DNA of 6,154 nucleotides, taken from positions 1 to 6,154 of the forward strand of contig CALAUH010000315.1 in the NCBI GenBank assembly GCA_937892225.1. Reading direction: 5' to 3'. Of the stretch, positions 1 through 5,506 are shown piece after piece; position 1 is the stretch's first letter; each line of letters begins with the position of its first letter. The stretch is from an uncultured Treponema sp. (GTDB taxonomy: Bacteria > Spirochaetota > Spirochaetia > Treponematales > Treponemataceae). The notes under the pieces are model-generated. The model saw only the letters and a list, made by a program, of their open reading frames with translations, made no database searches and was not told the origin of the DNA. The position numbers and the translations under genes are program-made.

Positions 1-219
1 GCAACAATTGTATTCTGGGTACTTTTCTTTATTCTTGAAACTCCATTCTGGATTAAAAAAGTGATTAATAATCCTATAATAAATTTTTTGGACAGCACAG
101 ATAAAGCAAGTCAGATAAAGCAGCTTCCAATTTTGGGTGCAGGTATTGTTGTATTTGTAATTGGATGGATTTTAACATATATTATTTCTGCAAAACGCTT
201 TGAAAAAGTTGATTTGTAA
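1..219 (+). CDS. C-terminal fragment of a membrane protein, probably an ABC-2 type transporter permease (5' end outside window)
   Basis: An open frame runs from the first base to a TAA at 217-219 and encodes 72 residues without a start, so the gene begins upstream. It shows a hydrophobic stretch at residues 1-11 (rich in F, V, W, I), a polar loop at about 18-43, and a clear membrane helix at about 44-63 (LGAGIVVFVIGWILTYII). A short basic cytoplasmic tail ends in AKRFEKVDL. A last helix followed by a short charged tail is common in ABC-2 type permeases. The next gene is a YtrA-type GntR regulator, which in many low-GC bacteria and spirochaetes is encoded with such ABC transporters. The stop codon overlaps that regulator's ATG (TAATG), so the two are almost certainly co-transcribed and translationally coupled. 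The membrane-protein call is secure; the transporter call is inferred from context. Confidence 0.6.
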   Translation, partial: ATIVFWVLFFILETPFWIKKVINNPIINFLDSTDKASQIKQLPILGAGIVVFVIGWILTYIISAKRFEKVDL

Positions 220-584
220 TGAATATTGTTATTAATCCGTCGTTGGAAACTCCAATTTATACTCAAATATATTCTCAAATTAGTATACAAATCATGAACG
301 GAACTTTAACACCTGGAACAAAACTTCCAGGTATCCGTCAGATTGCCACTGAACTTCGAATTTCTGTAATTCCTGTAAAAATGGCCTGGGAAGAATTAGA
401 TAAAAACGGATTTATAAAAACAATTACTGGCAGCGGTACTTTTGTAAACGAATTAAAAACTCAGGAAATAGAATTAAAACAAAACGAAAAAGCTGTTGAA
501 ATTGCAGAAAGAACGTGTAACGAAGCAAAAGAAAACAACATTCCACTGGAAACAATAATCGAATTATTAAAAAAATTCCAATAA
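219..584 (+). CDS. GntR-family transcriptional regulator, YtrA subfamily
   Basis: This 121-residue DNA-binding protein has an N-terminal winged helix-turn-helix (about residues 10-77) and a short helical tail (about 80-121). The N-terminal part matches the family pattern: PIYTQIYSQI helix, PGTKLPGIRQIATELRIS, a recognition helix around SVIPVKMAWEEL, and the wing GSGTFV at 71-76. The short C-terminal part, with no large ligand-binding domain, is typical of the YtrA subfamily, whose members are usually 120-130 residues and dimerise through two helices. YtrA proteins generally repress an adjacent ABC transporter operon, which fits the permease fragment upstream. The ATG lies inside the upstream TAATG overlap and has no good Shine-Dalgarno sequence, so translation is probably coupled. 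The gene lies at the end of its operon, whereas in ytrABCDEF of Bacillus the regulator comes first. The ligand and operator cannot be read from the sequence. Confidence 0.88.
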   Translation: MNIVINPSLETPIYTQIYSQISIQIMNGTLTPGTKLPGIRQIATELRISVIPVKMAWEELDKNGFIKTITGSGTFVNELKTQEIELKQNEKAVEIAERTCNEAKENNIPLETIIELLKKFQ

Positions 585-596
585 ATTTTTCTTTTT

Positions 597-626
597 TTGT
601 TTGCAAAATACTTAAAGTGATATTAT
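597..626 (+). promoter_or_regulatory. Candidate sigma-70 promoter for the 60-residue protein gene
   Basis: A -10 box TATTAT at 621-626 (5 of 6 consensus bases) lies 18 bp after TTGTTT at 597-602 (3 of 6). The start of transcription would be near 633, giving a leader of about 60 nt before the ATG at 692. The -35 is weak and the area is AT-rich, so the call is tentative. A separate promoter is plausible because the downstream gene begins over 100 bp after the GntR gene and has its own terminator. Confidence 0.4.
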
Positions 627-636
627 CCTTTAATAA

Positions 637-657
637 GAGGTAAATTTTCTTTACCTT
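637..657 (+). promoter_or_regulatory. Dyad/hairpin AGGTAAA-TTTTC-TTTACCT in the leader of the 60-residue gene
   Basis: AGGTAAA at 638-644 and TTTACCT at 650-656 are perfect inverted copies around a 5-base centre, with one more G-T pair possible (637/657). If transcription starts near 633, this hairpin would lie almost at the 5' end of the mRNA, a position where stem-loops can protect against decay. The 19-bp symmetry is also the right size for a repressor operator just downstream of a promoter. It is not followed by a T run, so it is not a terminator. The sequence alone does not say which role is correct. Confidence 0.45.
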
Positions 658-679
658 AAAGATTTATACTAATTGTGCT

Positions 680-686
680 GGAGGTG
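680..686 (+). promoter_or_regulatory. Strong ribosome binding site (GGAGGTG)
   Basis: GGAGGTG ends 5 bases before the ATG at 692. It is the longest match to the anti-Shine-Dalgarno sequence in the window, fixes the start of the 60-residue gene, and suggests efficient translation. Confidence 0.85.
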
Positions 687-691
687 TTATT

Positions 692-874
692 ATGCATGCT
701 AAATTTGGTTTAAGTCAAAATGATTTCGAAGCAATGGTTGATGCAGAACAGTTTGTTGAACTTGCAAAAAAAGCAAAGGAAACTTACGAAAAAGGTAAGA
801 CTCAGAAAGGAGATTATGAGTCTGCATTAAATTGGGTTAAAAAATCTGCCCAGGCTAAAGGCAAGACAATCTAA
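692..874 (+). CDS. Small lysine-rich helical protein of unknown function (60 residues)
   Basis: I do not recognise this protein. It has 11 lysines against 9 acidic residues, no cysteine, no signal peptide and no membrane segment, so it should be a small soluble cytoplasmic protein. Two amphipathic helices look likely, at about residues 8-34 (LSQNDFEAMVDAEQFVELAK onward) and 39-56 (GDYESALNWVKKSAQAK), joined by a KGKTQKGD turn. That it is a real gene is supported by a perfect Shine-Dalgarno sequence 5 bases before the ATG, a candidate promoter, and a strong terminator starting 17 bases after the stop. It stands alone between a GntR regulator and a convergent esterase gene. It could be a small nucleic-acid- or protein-binding factor, but there is no motif to choose between these. 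Confidence 0.8.
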   Translation: MHAKFGLSQNDFEAMVDAEQFVELAKKAKETYEKGKTQKGDYESALNWVKKSAQAKGKTI

Positions 875-890
875 GATAATTATTTAAAAC

Positions 891-923
891 AAAAAAGTTG
901 CTCAGAAATGAGCAACTTTTTTT
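891..923. terminator. Bidirectional rho-independent terminator with GAAA tetraloop
   Basis: GTTGCTCA at 897-904 pairs with TGAGCAAC at 909-916 around a GAAA loop (905-908, a stable GNRA tetraloop). The flanking A run (891-896) pairs with the T run (917-922), lengthening the stem to 14 bp. Read on the plus strand the T run ends the 60-residue gene. Read on the minus strand the complementary T run (896-891), followed by GTTTT, ends the esterase operon, whose stop codon is at 928-930. One hairpin therefore serves two convergent units. Confidence 0.95.
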
Positions 924-927
924 ATTT

Positions 928-1878
928 CTAGAACTTTAATTCTTTTATCTTTTCAACAAGATTTCTTCCGTAAACTTCTGTTCCAAGACAATTTGGATGT
1001 AAATTATCTAAATAATATTCTGATAAATGAGGAAGAAGTTTGTCTCCTTCTACAAGTTTAATATTTTTATATTGTTTTACTATCTTTTTTATATTTTCGC
1101 AGAATTTTTCGAAAATTGCATATTCTTCTGGTTTATCACCACGCCATATTGGTGAAATACAAAGTGTCGGTATTTTATTTCCATAAATTTCAAATAAACG
1201 AGGATAGTATTCTTCTACATCCTGCATTGTTGGTGAACCATATTGATTTGTTCCCAAAGCAACAATAATTTTTTCAGGTTTATAACCATCCATTTTCATC
1301 AAAGATTTTTTATCATAAACATAACCGCCAATTCCCTGATTAATAATATCATAATTTAATAAACGGTTTGCTACACTTACATAAGTCTGGGAAGAACGCA
1401 ATGGTCCAAACCCTTGCGTAATTGAATCACCAAGCCATAAAACTTTGCATCCTTTTTTACAAGGTTTATATTCACCATTAATTTCAAAATTCTTAATTAA
1501 AACAGTTGCATCTGAAGGAAGATAGATTACTGCTTTTTTCTTTCCGTCTGATAAAGAAAATTTTAAATTACCCTCTTCTTTTAAATCTTTGACATAATAA
1601 ATTTTTGTGATTAAATCATTTTCGGATAATTCAAAACTGTCTTCTGAACCTTTCCAGATAATCTTATAATCAAAAGAAATCTCTGTTGCATCAGTTTCAA
1701 TTTCTATTGTTTTTGCAGTAGTTGCCATACATCTGTCGTACCAGAAATCAAAAGCTCCCTTAAAATAATCCATCTGAGCCTGTGTATACTGAAATGCCTG
1801 AAGATATCCATCTTCTACATCCTTAAAACTATAAGCCCCGTAATAAATCTTTTTTAATTGTTCATTGGTTAATTTCAT
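928..1878 (-). CDS. Two-domain SGNH/GDSL-type esterase, probable carbohydrate or acyl esterase
   Basis: This 316-residue hydrolase joins an N-terminal domain, probably a beta-sandwich (about 1-140), to a C-terminal SGNH fold (about 144-316). The SGNH landmarks are all visible: block I LWLGDSITQG with nucleophile Ser152, block II NQGIGG (180-185), block III GTNQ (209-212, Asn211 for the oxyanion hole), and block V DNLHP with Asp291 and His294. The layout resembles deacetylases and lipases with an accessory N-terminal domain that remove acyl groups from sugars (CE2-like and Lipase_GDSL_3-like proteins). No signal peptide is present, so it probably acts in the cytoplasm on imported oligosaccharides. 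The ATG is preceded by GGGAGC with 6 bases spacing. The gene starts 18 bases after the birA stop and ends at a strong terminator, so it is the last gene of the operon. The fold and catalytic residues are clear; the substrate is inferred. Confidence 0.87.
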   Translation of the reverse strand: MKLTNEQLKKIYYGAYSFKDVEDGYLQAFQYTQAQMDYFKGAFDFWYDRCMATTAKTIEIETDATEISFDYKIIWKGSEDSFELSENDLITKIYYVKDLKEEGNLKFSLSDGKKKAVIYLPSDATVLIKNFEINGEYKPCKKGCKVLWLGDSITQGFGPLRSSQTYVSVANRLLNYDIINQGIGGYVYDKKSLMKMDGYKPEKIIVALGTNQYGSPTMQDVEEYYPRLFEIYGNKIPTLCISPIWRGDKPEEYAIFEKFCENIKKIVKQYKNIKLVEGDKLLPHLSEYYLDNLHPNCLGTEVYGRNLVEKIKELKF

Positions 1879-1896
1879 TTTTTTGCTCCCATAATT

Positions 1897-2730
1897 TTAA
1901 ATATGCAAACTTACTTCACCTGAATTTAAAACTTTTATGCTTTTATCTTCAAGTTGTACTATAAGATTTGCATTTTTATCTATATCAATAGCAGTAGCTT
2001 CATAAGAAGTTTTTTCATCATCTATAATCGGATGAACTGTTATTTTCTGCCCTATTGTAAAAAGACTTTTTTTATATTCATCTATTATTTCTTCCGGATT
2101 TTCTTTTAAAATTTTCAATACCTGATAATAAATCTCTGCACCAAATTTATTTATTGAAAAATTTTCATTTTTATCTGCAAGAATTGAACCTGCCTTATTC
2201 GAAATATCTTCCGGCATATTTTGTGTAGAAATATTTATTCCTATTCCAATAATTACTGCATCAATTGTATTAGTTTTATAATTTACAAATCCTTCGGTTA
2301 AAATTCCGGCTATTTTTTTATTGTTATAATATAAATCATTTATCCATTTTATTTTTACATCAACATTAAAAATATTTTTTATTGCACGAACAACTGCAAC
2401 TGCAGAATAAGCCGTTATTTCTGCCGGATTTACAACCTGCTTTTCCGGACTATAAATTATAGAAAGATAAATTCCTGTTTTTGCAGGTGAATAAAAATTT
2501 CTGTTTAATCGTCCTCGACCGGCTGTCTGTGTTTCCGCAAGAATTAATGTTTTATCAAGTTGATTTATATCATTTTCAGATAATAATTTTTTTGCATACA
2601 AATTTGTTGAATCTATTGTCTTAAAACAAAAAATTTTATCTTTTGAAAAATCCTGCTCATCACAAGGTAATGATTGTAAATGAGTAAAAATTGATTCTGA
2701 ATTTGCACTTTCCTGAAAATCGTTCGTCAT
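1897..2730 (-). CDS. birA: Biotin-[acetyl-CoA-carboxylase] ligase, monofunctional (class I)
   Basis: This enzyme activates biotin with ATP to biotinyl-AMP and transfers it to the lysine of biotin carrier domains (acetyl-CoA carboxylase, decarboxylases). The 277-residue protein shows DSTN (40-43), the GRGR adenylate-binding loop (71-74) inside AETQTAGRGR, KWIND (128-132, a variant of the usual KWPND), the lysine of KIAGIL (Lys139, equivalent to the active-site lysine of E. coli BirA), and GIGIN (162-166). A small C-terminal domain ends in NSGEVSLHI. There is no N-terminal winged helix, only a polar extension of about 30 residues, so it should not repress biotin genes directly. No later Met lies before DSTN, so the first ATG is the start, although no Shine-Dalgarno sequence precedes it. 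It lies between a hydrolase-like gene and an esterase gene with no biotin-pathway neighbour. Confidence 0.95.
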   Translation of the reverse strand: MTNDFQESANSESIFTHLQSLPCDEQDFSKDKIFCFKTIDSTNLYAKKLLSENDINQLDKTLILAETQTAGRGRLNRNFYSPAKTGIYLSIIYSPEKQVVNPAEITAYSAVAVVRAIKNIFNVDVKIKWINDLYYNNKKIAGILTEGFVNYKTNTIDAVIIGIGINISTQNMPEDISNKAGSILADKNENFSINKFGAEIYYQVLKILKENPEEIIDEYKKSLFTIGQKITVHPIIDDEKTSYEATAIDIDKNANLIVQLEDKSIKVLNSGEVSLHI

Positions 2731-2739
2731 TTTGAAAAA

Positions 2740-2768
2740 ATTATAAATTAATTAATATTATTGAGCAA
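2740..2768 (-). promoter_or_regulatory. Candidate promoter for birA giving a near-leaderless mRNA, overlapped by a dyad
   Basis: On the minus strand TTGCTC (2768-2763, 3 of 6) is followed after 17 bp by a perfect TATAAT (2745-2740). Transcription would begin near 2733, only about 3 bases before the birA ATG at 2730. The -35 lies in a 16-bp dyad at 2757-2772, ATTATTG-AG-CAATAAT on the plus strand, which also touches the stop codon of the upstream gene. The surroundings are very AT-rich, so a chance TATAAT is possible and birA may simply be read through from the upstream gene. Confidence 0.4.
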
Positions 2769-2771
2769 TAA

Positions 2772-4571
2772 TTACTTACAGATTTTAAAGAATCTAAAAT
2801 CACCTGGATTTAATTTTACATGAAAAGCAAGTTCCTTTTCTTCACTCTTGTAAGAAACCTGTCTTACAAATAAAGGCTTTAATTCCGGTATTTCAAAGAA
2901 ATGTTCTTCATCATCTTCTTTAATTAATTTTAATTTATACTCAGGATTTTCTTCTTTTGTTCTAATGTGAACATTAAATTCCAAAGGTTTACAATTATCG
3001 TTTGCATAACAATAAAGTCCAAAAGTATCGTTATCATAAGTAAACAACGAAACTCCATATTCTGAATCTATCCAGATTTTTCCATTACCTAAAAGTTCAT
3101 ATCTTATTCTTGTAAGAACTTCTTTCGGCAAGTCTCGTATTTTAGAAGGCATTTCCGGCAGATTTATAACTTCGAATTTTCCTTTACCATATGTATCATA
3201 AATTATTATTCCTTCGTGATATTCACCATGTCCGGCATTAACGATTGTCCAGCTTGCATTATTTCTATGTTCCAAAAGAGGAAAACTGATTGTTTCTGCA
3301 GATTTATAATAAGTTCTTCCATAGTTACCAATTTCGTCTACCTGGAATTCATCTGCATTTAAAGTTCTGCCTGTATATTCAATAGATGTAATCTGTTCTA
3401 GAGATTTATGATTTTTTTCAAGTCCAGTCATAAAGTTTGAAGTTACAAAAACATTTCCGCCTTGCTCTGTAAAATTCTTTATTTTTTCTGTGATTAAATC
3501 ATCACTCAAACCGGCTGCTGTAATCATAACTGAAGAACAATTTTTTTCATCATATTCTGGAAAATCTGGTGTCGGTTCAAAAGGAATTCCTACCATTCCA
3601 AGAAAATCTTCTATATGGTCATCGCCATTTGCATTAAACGGAATATAAACTTTTAAGCCTGTAGGATTACCGCATTCACTTAAAATTTTATCTATTTTTT
3701 GATATTGAAAACCTAATGGTGTAGCACGTTTATTGTTATAAATTGCACTCCAACAGAACATCATAATTTCTTTACATTTAGAAAAAGCTGTTAAATATGC
3801 CTGTTCAAGATATGTATCGATTCTATCACAATCAAAAGGATCAAACCAACCGCCGCCATTTTTTCCAGGTGCAACATTTTCCATATAAATTGGTAAAGAA
3901 TAACTTAAATATCTTGGTAAATGCTGATCCTGTTGTGCACCATGACGAGTTTCTGTTCCAGTATAAATTCCATCAAAAATCAAGCGCTGTTCTTTAGGAT
4001 TATATCCAGTCTGATGATAACTTTCGCGCCAGTTCGGATATTTGATTATTACTTTACACTTCGGATTTACTTTTTTAGCAGGAGCAAGAATTAAGTTCTT
4101 TGAAACATCCATCATTTTTTCAAGTCTGAACTCTTTCCAGCTTTTTGAACCTTTTTCTTTTATACAATCTTCGCATGTACATTGTGTAAAGAAAAAATCA
4201 TCTATAATAAATTCATCAAAAATTGAAGCTGTATACTCACTGATTTCTTTTACAAGATTCCTCATTTTTTCATTTGAATAACAGAATGTATCAAATAATC
4301 TTTGTCTTTTTTTATCCTCGTCAGATAAATCTGGACATACTGTTGTAATTCCACCACTTACTTCTATACCATATTCTTCCAGAACTTTTTTTATCATAAG
4401 AAGCTGTTCTTTTCTTGCAAATTTTCCTCTGAAAGTTTCCAGATATACTTTATCAACTCCTATATATTTTTGAAGCCAGTCTGCCTGTTTTCTTAATTCT
4501 TCTTCCTTTACTTTATCTGCCCACATTGCAACACAATAAACTACAGTTTTAAAATTTTTATAAAAAGACAT
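2772..4571 (-). CDS. Glycoside-hydrolase-like protein (probable TIM barrel with GATase-like C-terminal domain), substrate unknown
   Basis: A 599-residue protein starting at the ATG at 4569-4571. Residues 10-300 look like a TIM barrel of the glycoside-hydrolase-like type: strand VVYCVAMWA, then VYLETFRG, IEVSGGITT, FDEFIIDDFFF (118-128), VIIKYPNW, FDGIYTGTETR (200-209) and EIMMFCWSA. Acidic candidates at strand ends are Asp124, Asp125 and Glu207. Right after DDFFF is CxCxxC (Cys131, 133, 136), reminiscent of the Cys clusters in GH42-like and GHL families. Residues 305-393 (LKVYIPFN, FLGMVGIPFEP, SSVMITAAGL, GGNVFVTSNF) resemble the GATase-like trimerisation domain of GH42-type enzymes, followed by a beta-rich tail. 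There is no signal peptide, so it probably acts in the cytoplasm. The downstream esterase supports a role in sugar breakdown. I cannot name the exact family, and the catalytic residues are guesses. Confidence 0.7.
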   Translation of the reverse strand: MSFYKNFKTVVYCVAMWADKVKEEELRKQADWLQKYIGVDKVYLETFRGKFARKEQLLMIKKVLEEYGIEVSGGITTVCPDLSDEDKKRQRLFDTFCYSNEKMRNLVKEISEYTASIFDEFIIDDFFFTQCTCEDCIKEKGSKSWKEFRLEKMMDVSKNLILAPAKKVNPKCKVIIKYPNWRESYHQTGYNPKEQRLIFDGIYTGTETRHGAQQDQHLPRYLSYSLPIYMENVAPGKNGGGWFDPFDCDRIDTYLEQAYLTAFSKCKEIMMFCWSAIYNNKRATPLGFQYQKIDKILSECGNPTGLKVYIPFNANGDDHIEDFLGMVGIPFEPTPDFPEYDEKNCSSVMITAAGLSDDLITEKIKNFTEQGGNVFVTSNFMTGLEKNHKSLEQITSIEYTGRTLNADEFQVDEIGNYGRTYYKSAETISFPLLEHRNNASWTIVNAGHGEYHEGIIIYDTYGKGKFEVINLPEMPSKIRDLPKEVLTRIRYELLGNGKIWIDSEYGVSLFTYDNDTFGLYCYANDNCKPLEFNVHIRTKEENPEYKLKLIKEDDEEHFFEIPELKPLFVRQVSYKSEEKELAFHVKLNPGDFRFFKICK

Positions 4572-4577
4572 AAAAAA

Positions 4578-4583
4578 CCTCTT
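4578..4583 (-). promoter_or_regulatory. Ribosome binding site AAGAGG that sets the start of the hydrolase-like gene
   Basis: On the minus strand AAGAGG lies 6 bases before the ATG at 4571. The same frame extends 7 codons further to a TTG at 4592-4590, but that start would place the Shine-Dalgarno sequence inside the coding region and has none of its own. The ATG at 4571 is therefore preferred. The roughly 100 bases between here and the next gene (4674) are AT-rich; I see no convincing promoter or terminator in them. Confidence 0.8.
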
Positions 4584-4673
4584 AAATAACAAATTTTGAA
4601 TATGAGATAATTGTAATACAAAAATGAGTTAAAAATTGAATAAAAATATATAAAAAAAGAATGTACAAAGAAA

Positions 4674-5387
4674 TTAATTAAATTTATATCCGATAAACAG
4701 AGCTTTTAAATCTGCTTTACCGGTAATTCCAAGAGTATCGTAAATATAAGAAAGGTCTTTTTTAATTGCACTTTCACTTACTTTAAAATCAATTGCCAGT
4801 GCTTTAATTGTTGTATTATTTAAAACAATTTCTTTTATACAAGTAATTTGTCTTTCACTGAATTTATAATCATCTAAATTGATTGCAAACTTTTCTTTTT
4901 GTGATAATGCATGTTTAAATAAAAGATTTATACAACCAATTGTACATAAAGCAAAAAGTGTAAGTCCAACATAATAGAAAAAATCTGTTATACCATAGGG
5001 AATTACAAGCATTAATTTTGCAAATTCAATAACAGCGTAAATAATTATTTCTTTATGAGAAGTAGTTCTTTGTTCAAACAGAAAAAAAACCAATAAAAGT
5101 GATGAAAGAAAAAGTGCTATATAAATATTTCCATTATAAAGATTTTCAAAAACAAGAAGTTCTATACCAATATAATATAAAAAGTGGTTGTTATAATTAA
5201 AGAACGTTAATACAAAAAGGATAAATACAATGCCCTCTATTACAAAAGTAACTATTTTAGGAAAAGAAAATATACTGTCCGCATATGAAAAACCTGTACA
5301 AATATTTAAAATAATACTTGCAATAATAAATAATACACCAATTGCAGATGCTGTTTTAAATGGTTTTTCAATAATTTTTGTAAACAT
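4674..5387 (-). CDS. Membrane-anchored LuxR-type helix-turn-helix regulator
   Basis: This 237-residue protein has an N-terminal membrane part with about six hydrophobic segments (near residues 12-31, 46-63, 68-83, 87-104, 112-130 and 135-157). A cytoplasmic C-terminal LuxR/GerE-type DNA-binding domain follows (about 174-235). The latter follows the family pattern: FSERQITCIKEIVLNNTTIK for the first helices, LAIDFKVSESAIKKDLSYIY for the helix-turn-helix with the recognition helix near 204-214, then DTLGITGKADLKAL. A receiver domain is absent, so it is not a classical two-component response regulator; the membrane part probably senses the signal. The ATG has GGAG 5 bases upstream. It is flanked by AT-rich gaps on both sides and has its own candidate promoter, which overlaps a long inverted repeat, so autoregulation is possible. 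Targets are unknown. Confidence 0.82.
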   Translation of the reverse strand: MFTKIIEKPFKTASAIGVLFIIASIILNICTGFSYADSIFSFPKIVTFVIEGIVFILFVLTFFNYNNHFLYYIGIELLVFENLYNGNIYIALFLSSLLLVFFLFEQRTTSHKEIIIYAVIEFAKLMLVIPYGITDFFYYVGLTLFALCTIGCINLLFKHALSQKEKFAINLDDYKFSERQITCIKEIVLNNTTIKALAIDFKVSESAIKKDLSYIYDTLGITGKADLKALFIGYKFN

Positions 5388-5422
5388 TAATTCTCCATCT
5401 TTTATTATAACATATTTATTTT

Positions 5423-5450
5423 ATTATAAAATATAAAACAGTGATATCAA
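5423..5450 (-). promoter_or_regulatory. Promoter of the membrane LuxR-type regulator gene
   Basis: On the minus strand TTGATA (5450-5445, 5 of 6) is followed by a 16-bp spacer and a perfect TATAAT (5428-5423). Transcription would start near 5416, about 29 bases before the ATG. The -35 and most of the spacer lie within one arm of the 16-bp inverted repeat, so a protein bound there would compete with RNA polymerase. A second TATAAT (5409-5404) has no matching -35. Confidence 0.6.
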
Positions 5451-5493
5451 ATTTAAATACATTCAATATAAAAAAAAGATATCACTGTTTTAT
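5433..5493. repeat. Perfect 16-bp inverted repeat with 29-bp spacer
   Basis: ATAAAACAGTGATATC (5433-5448) is exactly inverted as GATATCACTGTTTTAT (5478-5493). It lies between the SPFH gene stop (5507) and the LuxR-type gene start (5387). Possible roles are two operator half-sites flanking the LuxR promoter, a large-loop terminator for the SPFH gene (A-rich arm, T-rich tail TTTTATATTTTAT on the minus strand), or a tiny mobile or palindromic element. The 29-bp loop is long for an intrinsic terminator, and a run of seven T on the minus strand lies in the loop rather than after the stem. I see no target-site duplication at its ends. Confidence 0.85.
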
Positions 5494-5506
5494 TTAATTG
5501 CTTAAT

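Noticed and set aside
585..600. T-rich run after the GntR gene as a terminator
   Set aside because: No stem precedes the T run, so no intrinsic terminator can be supported for the GntR operon here.
424..606. Minus-strand 60-codon frame opposite the GntR gene
   Set aside because: Antisense shadow over the GntR wing and tail; no start signals and a low-complexity Phe/Leu-rich product.
2757..2772. Terminator between the hydrolase-like gene and birA
   Set aside because: The dyad is short (7-bp arms, 2-bp centre), almost all A/T and not followed by a T run on the minus strand, so it would not be a stable terminator.
3797..4281. Two plus-strand frames (3797-3997 and 4042-4281) inside the hydrolase-like gene
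   Set aside because: Both are antisense to a well-supported protein and lack ribosome sites and recognisable domains.
4572..4592. TTG start that would extend the hydrolase-like protein by 7 residues
   Set aside because: The extension covers the AAGAGG ribosome site of the ATG at 4571 and has no site of its own upstream.
5230..5436. Plus-strand frame overlapping the LuxR-type gene and its promoter
   Set aside because: Shadow of the opposite strand; the minus-strand product has a clear helix-turn-helix and a good ribosome site.
5433..5493. CRISPR-like repeat pair
   Set aside because: Only two copies, in inverted rather than direct orientation, and no cas genes nearby.
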